Source: Sphingomonas adhaesiva (lineage in GTDB: Bacteria; Pseudomonadota; Alphaproteobacteria; Sphingomonadales; Sphingomonadaceae). From it: a stretch of 64,000 bases of DNA. The notes below the pieces were generated by a model that saw only the letters and a list, made by a program, of their open reading frames with translations, made no database searches and was not told where the DNA came from. How positions within the stretch are numbered: the first letter of the stretch is position 1; each line of letters opens with the position of its first letter. Position numbers and translations under genes: made by a program. The stretch lies in the NCBI RefSeq assembly GCF_002374855.1, contig NZ_NWVC01000003.1:372001-436000 (forward strand), in the 5' to 3' direction. Positions 61,622-64,000 of this stretch are shown here, piece after piece.

Positions 61622-64000
61622 ATGTTCGTCAAGGGGATTCTGTCGTCCGTCAGCATGATGGCGCTGGCCGCATCGGCCACCGCGCGGGCGCAGGATGCGC
61701 CGCCGCCGGCCGTCACGCCCGATCAGGTGCAGGGCGAGGTCGGCGCCGCGCAGCTGCGCAGCGGCGCGCAGGAGGATGGCAACGACATCGTCGTCACCGG
61801 CATCCGCGCCTCGATCCAGGCGTCGCTGGACCAGAAGCGCAAGTCGGACATGGTGTCCGAAGTCATCACCGCGCAGGATATCGGCAAGTTTCCCGACAAG
61901 AACGTCGCCGATTCGCTCGGCCGGCTGACCGGCGTCAACGTCGTCACCGGATCGTCGGCGGGCGGCGGCTTTGGTGAGAACCAGTCGGTGTCGATCCGCG
62001 GCACCGACCCGGAACTGAACCTGACGCTGCTCGACGGGCACAGCCTGGCGACCGGCGACTGGTTCGTGCTGGACCAGGCGAACGGCGGGCGCAGCTTCAA
62101 CTTCAGCATGTTCCCGTCGGAGATCGTCGGCAGCCTGGAGGTGTACAAGAGCGCCCAGGCCGATATTCCCGAGGGCGGGATCGGCGGCACGATCAACGTC
62201 CACAGCCGGATGCCGCTGGACCTGCCGTCGGGCACGTTCAACCTGACCGCGCAGGGTGTGTACAACGACCTGTCCGACAAGTGGAAGCCGCAGGTGTCGG
62301 GCGTGGCGAGTTGGAAGAACAAGGCCGGGACGCTGGGTGTGCTCGCCGCCGGCTTCTACGAAGCGCGCGCGTTCCGCCGCGACGGGCAGGAGTTCCTCGG
62401 CTATGCCACGCAGGAGAATTTCGCCGGCAGCGGCGTCGACGTCGCCTATCCGGCGTTGATCGGCAATGCCTATTTCACGCAGGAGCGTATCCGCAAGGGC
62501 GGGACCGTCACCGTCCAGTTCAAGCCGACCGACCGGCTGGAGCTGACCGCGACCGGCCTGTACACGCGGATGAGCGCCAACAACGTCAACGTGAACAGCA
62601 TGGCGTGGACCAGCAAGCTGGTCGCGGAAAACTCGACGCCGGGAACGCCGGGCTATTCGCTGGGTCAATATACGACCAAGTCGTACGACGGGATCACCTA
62701 CCTCACCTCCGCCGCCTGGGGGGCGACCGGTGCGGGCGGGCAGGCGGCGTTCGGGCGCGTGCAGGACGATATCTTCCGCAGCGCCTTCTCCTCGACCTGG
62801 AACGGGACGCTGGAGGCCAGGTGGAACCCGGCCGACGACCTGACCGTCCACGCCAACATCGGCTACACCGAGGGGCGCGGCGAAACCAGCAAGGAGCGCG
62901 CCTGGGAAAGCTATTGGCAGACCGGCATGAGCTACGCGATCGCGGGCAAGGGCGCGACGATCAGCTATCCGGGCCTGCCGACCGATCCGACGTCGGCGGC
63001 CTATCTGAAGAACTATTTCAGCGGGACGTGGGGCGGCTCGACGATCTCGCCCGACACGGAATTCTACACCCAGGCCGACCTGGAGCAGCAATATCCGGAC
63101 TCGAGCTGGCTGCGCTCGATCAAGACCGGCGCGCGCTTCACCAGCCACAAGCGTGCGGTCAACGCCACCGGCATCCTGTGGGCGGGTAACGAGACGCCGG
63201 CGGTGGACCCGCAGAACGGCGCGTCGAACACCAACCAGATCGGGCTGTTCGACGTCTATGCCGGCGCGACCACCCCGGCGGACTTCAACCGCCGGATCGG
63301 CGCGGCGACGCGCTATTCGCTGGCGGACCTGGGCAAGGTGGAGGCGATCCTGAACACCCGCGGCGGCGTCAGCGAGGCTTTCTATCCGCCCTCCAGCTTC
63401 TCGGTGAAGGAGAACGATGCGTCCTTCTATGCGATGGCGAAGGTCGGCAACGACCGCAACTGGCGCGGCAACATCGGCCTGCGCAGCATCCATACCGACA
63501 TCAGCACGCTGCAATATTCGCCCAATGTCACGCCGACGATCATCAACAAGTTCGGCGAGTTCGGCGCGGTGAACGACGGCCGGTCGTATTGGGACGTGCT
63601 GCCCAGCGCCAACCTGACCTACAACGCGACCGACAAGCTGCTGCTGCGCGCGGCGGTGGCGAAGGTGATGTCGCGGCCGGGCTATGCGCAACTGGCCGGC
63701 GCCTTCTCGCTCGACGACCTGAGCCTGTCGGGCAGCGCGGGGGGCAACCCGCGGCTCGACCCGTTCCGCGCGTGGCAGTTCAACCTGGCGGCGGAATTCT
63801 ATTATGGGCCGCAGGCGCTGCTGTCGGTCGGTGTCTTCGCGCTGGACATCAGCAACTACATCACCACCACGACGTCGCGGCGCTTCTACCGCACCGTGCT
63901 GCACCCCAATGGCGCCACCTTCCTGATCGAGGAGCCGGTCAACGGCGGCGGCGGCGTCAACAAGGGCGTGGAGGTGAACTGGCAGCAGCCGATCTACGGC
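61622..64000 (+). CDS. TonB-dependent receptor (Caulobacter type), C-terminus outside the window
   Basis: 793 codons are visible. The signal peptide ends near ARAQ (residue 24). The plug carries NDIVVTGIRASIQASLDQKR and IGKFPDKNVADSLGRLTGV; the barrel continues to the window edge without a stop, and another 150 or so residues are expected. It is divergent from the GH20-GH3 operon and probably imports the glycans those enzymes act on. The ATG at 61622 has GGGGGCC upstream. Confidence 0.9.
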   Translation, partial: MFVKGILSSVSMMALAASATARAQDAPPPAVTPDQVQGEVGAAQLRSGAQEDGNDIVVTGIRASIQASLDQKRKSDMVSEVITAQDIGKFPDKNVADSLGRLTGVNVVTGSSAGGGFGENQSVSIRGTDPELNLTLLDGHSLATGDWFVLDQANGGRSFNFSMFPSEIVGSLEVYKSAQADIPEGGIGGTINVHSRMPLDLPSGTFNLTAQGVYNDLSDKWKPQVSGVASWKNKAGTLGVLAAGFYEARAFRRDGQEFLGYATQENFAGSGVDVAYPALIGNAYFTQERIRKGGTVTVQFKPTDRLELTATGLYTRMSANNVNVNSMAWTSKLVAENSTPGTPGYSLGQYTTKSYDGITYLTSAAWGATGAGGQAAFGRVQDDIFRSAFSSTWNGTLEARWNPADDLTVHANIGYTEGRGETSKERAWESYWQTGMSYAIAGKGATISYPGLPTDPTSAAYLKNYFSGTWGGSTISPDTEFYTQADLEQQYPDSSWLRSIKTGARFTSHKRAVNATGILWAGNETPAVDPQNGASNTNQIGLFDVYAGATTPADFNRRIGAATRYSLADLGKVEAILNTRGGVSEAFYPPSSFSVKENDASFYAMAKVGNDRNWRGNIGLRSIHTDISTLQYSPNVTPTIINKFGEFGAVNDGRSYWDVLPSANLTYNATDKLLLRAAVAKVMSRPGYAQLAGAFSLDDLSLSGSAGGNPRLDPFRAWQFNLAAEFYYGPQALLSVGVFALDISNYITTTTSRRFYRTVLHPNGATFLIEEPVNGGGGVNKGVEVNWQQPIYG

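Noticed and set aside
61598..63904. 768-residue minus-strand open frame opposite the last TonB receptor
   Set aside because: The plus-strand frame has a signal peptide, plug motifs and barrel pattern; the minus-strand product is low-complexity and unrecognisable.

Overview
The window is a GC-rich, tightly packed bacterial segment that reads like a sphingomonad-type alphaproteobacterium (Sphingomonas or a near relative). The reasons are Caulobacter-type TonB-dependent receptors set inside sugar loci, a tryptophan-halogenase-family flavoprotein and SLC45-like sugar permease next to a TonB receptor, a TorF-family porin, and many ATGA or TGATG gene junctions. No rRNA, tRNA, CRISPR array, insertion sequence or phage gene was seen. 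No gene-free stretch exceeds 300 bases; the longest is 61370-61621.

Region 1 (1-15268) looks like an island for periplasmic oxidation of primary amines. It holds two different quinone-cofactor amine dehydrogenases back to back. The first is a quinohemoprotein amine dehydrogenase operon, qhpA-D-C-B-G-F (6927 down to 1), whose small subunit is the substrate for radical-SAM thioether crosslinking and cysteine tryptophylquinone formation. The second is an aromatic-amine/methylamine dehydrogenase operon, aauB-E-D-A plus a monoheme cytochrome c (10474 down to 7047), whose small subunit carries the tryptophan tryptophylquinone residues. Upstream lie an MFS permease, a TetR regulator and a divergent Tat-exported molybdenum hydroxylase pair (iorAB-like), which may handle the aldehydes formed. 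A promoter-operator module is shared by the qhp, aau and, more weakly, iorAB promoters, which suggests one TetR regulon.

Region 2 (15298-34041) is a galactose/galactoside catabolic island. It encodes the De Ley-Doudoroff route: an SDR sugar dehydrogenase, an SMP-30 lactonase, galactonate dehydratase (dgoD), KDGal kinase (dgoK) and KDPGal aldolase (dgoA). It also has an AraFGH-type ABC importer, a mutarotase, a TonB receptor, a GH36 alpha-galactosidase and a FadR-type GntR regulator. A creatinase-like protein and a penicillin-acylase-family Ntn hydrolase are embedded in it. An AT-rich motif (core TATGAY) recurs in nearly every promoter region here and again at 61.5 kb.

Region 3 (34042-42838) is a complete kdp potassium system (kdpFABC-kdpDE), preceded by a 27-residue membrane microprotein and a TorF-family porin in the same orientation.

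Region 4 (42993-55640) is a maltodextrin/starch locus: a LacI regulator divergent from a TonB receptor, a tryptophan-halogenase-like flavoprotein, two GH13 enzymes, a GH97 alpha-glucosidase and an SLC45-like permease, mostly with 4-base overlaps. Region 5 (55637-64000) has a hotdog thioesterase, GH3 and GH20 glycosidases, and a divergent TonB receptor cut by the window edge. All functions are inferred from sequence motifs and gene order read by eye.
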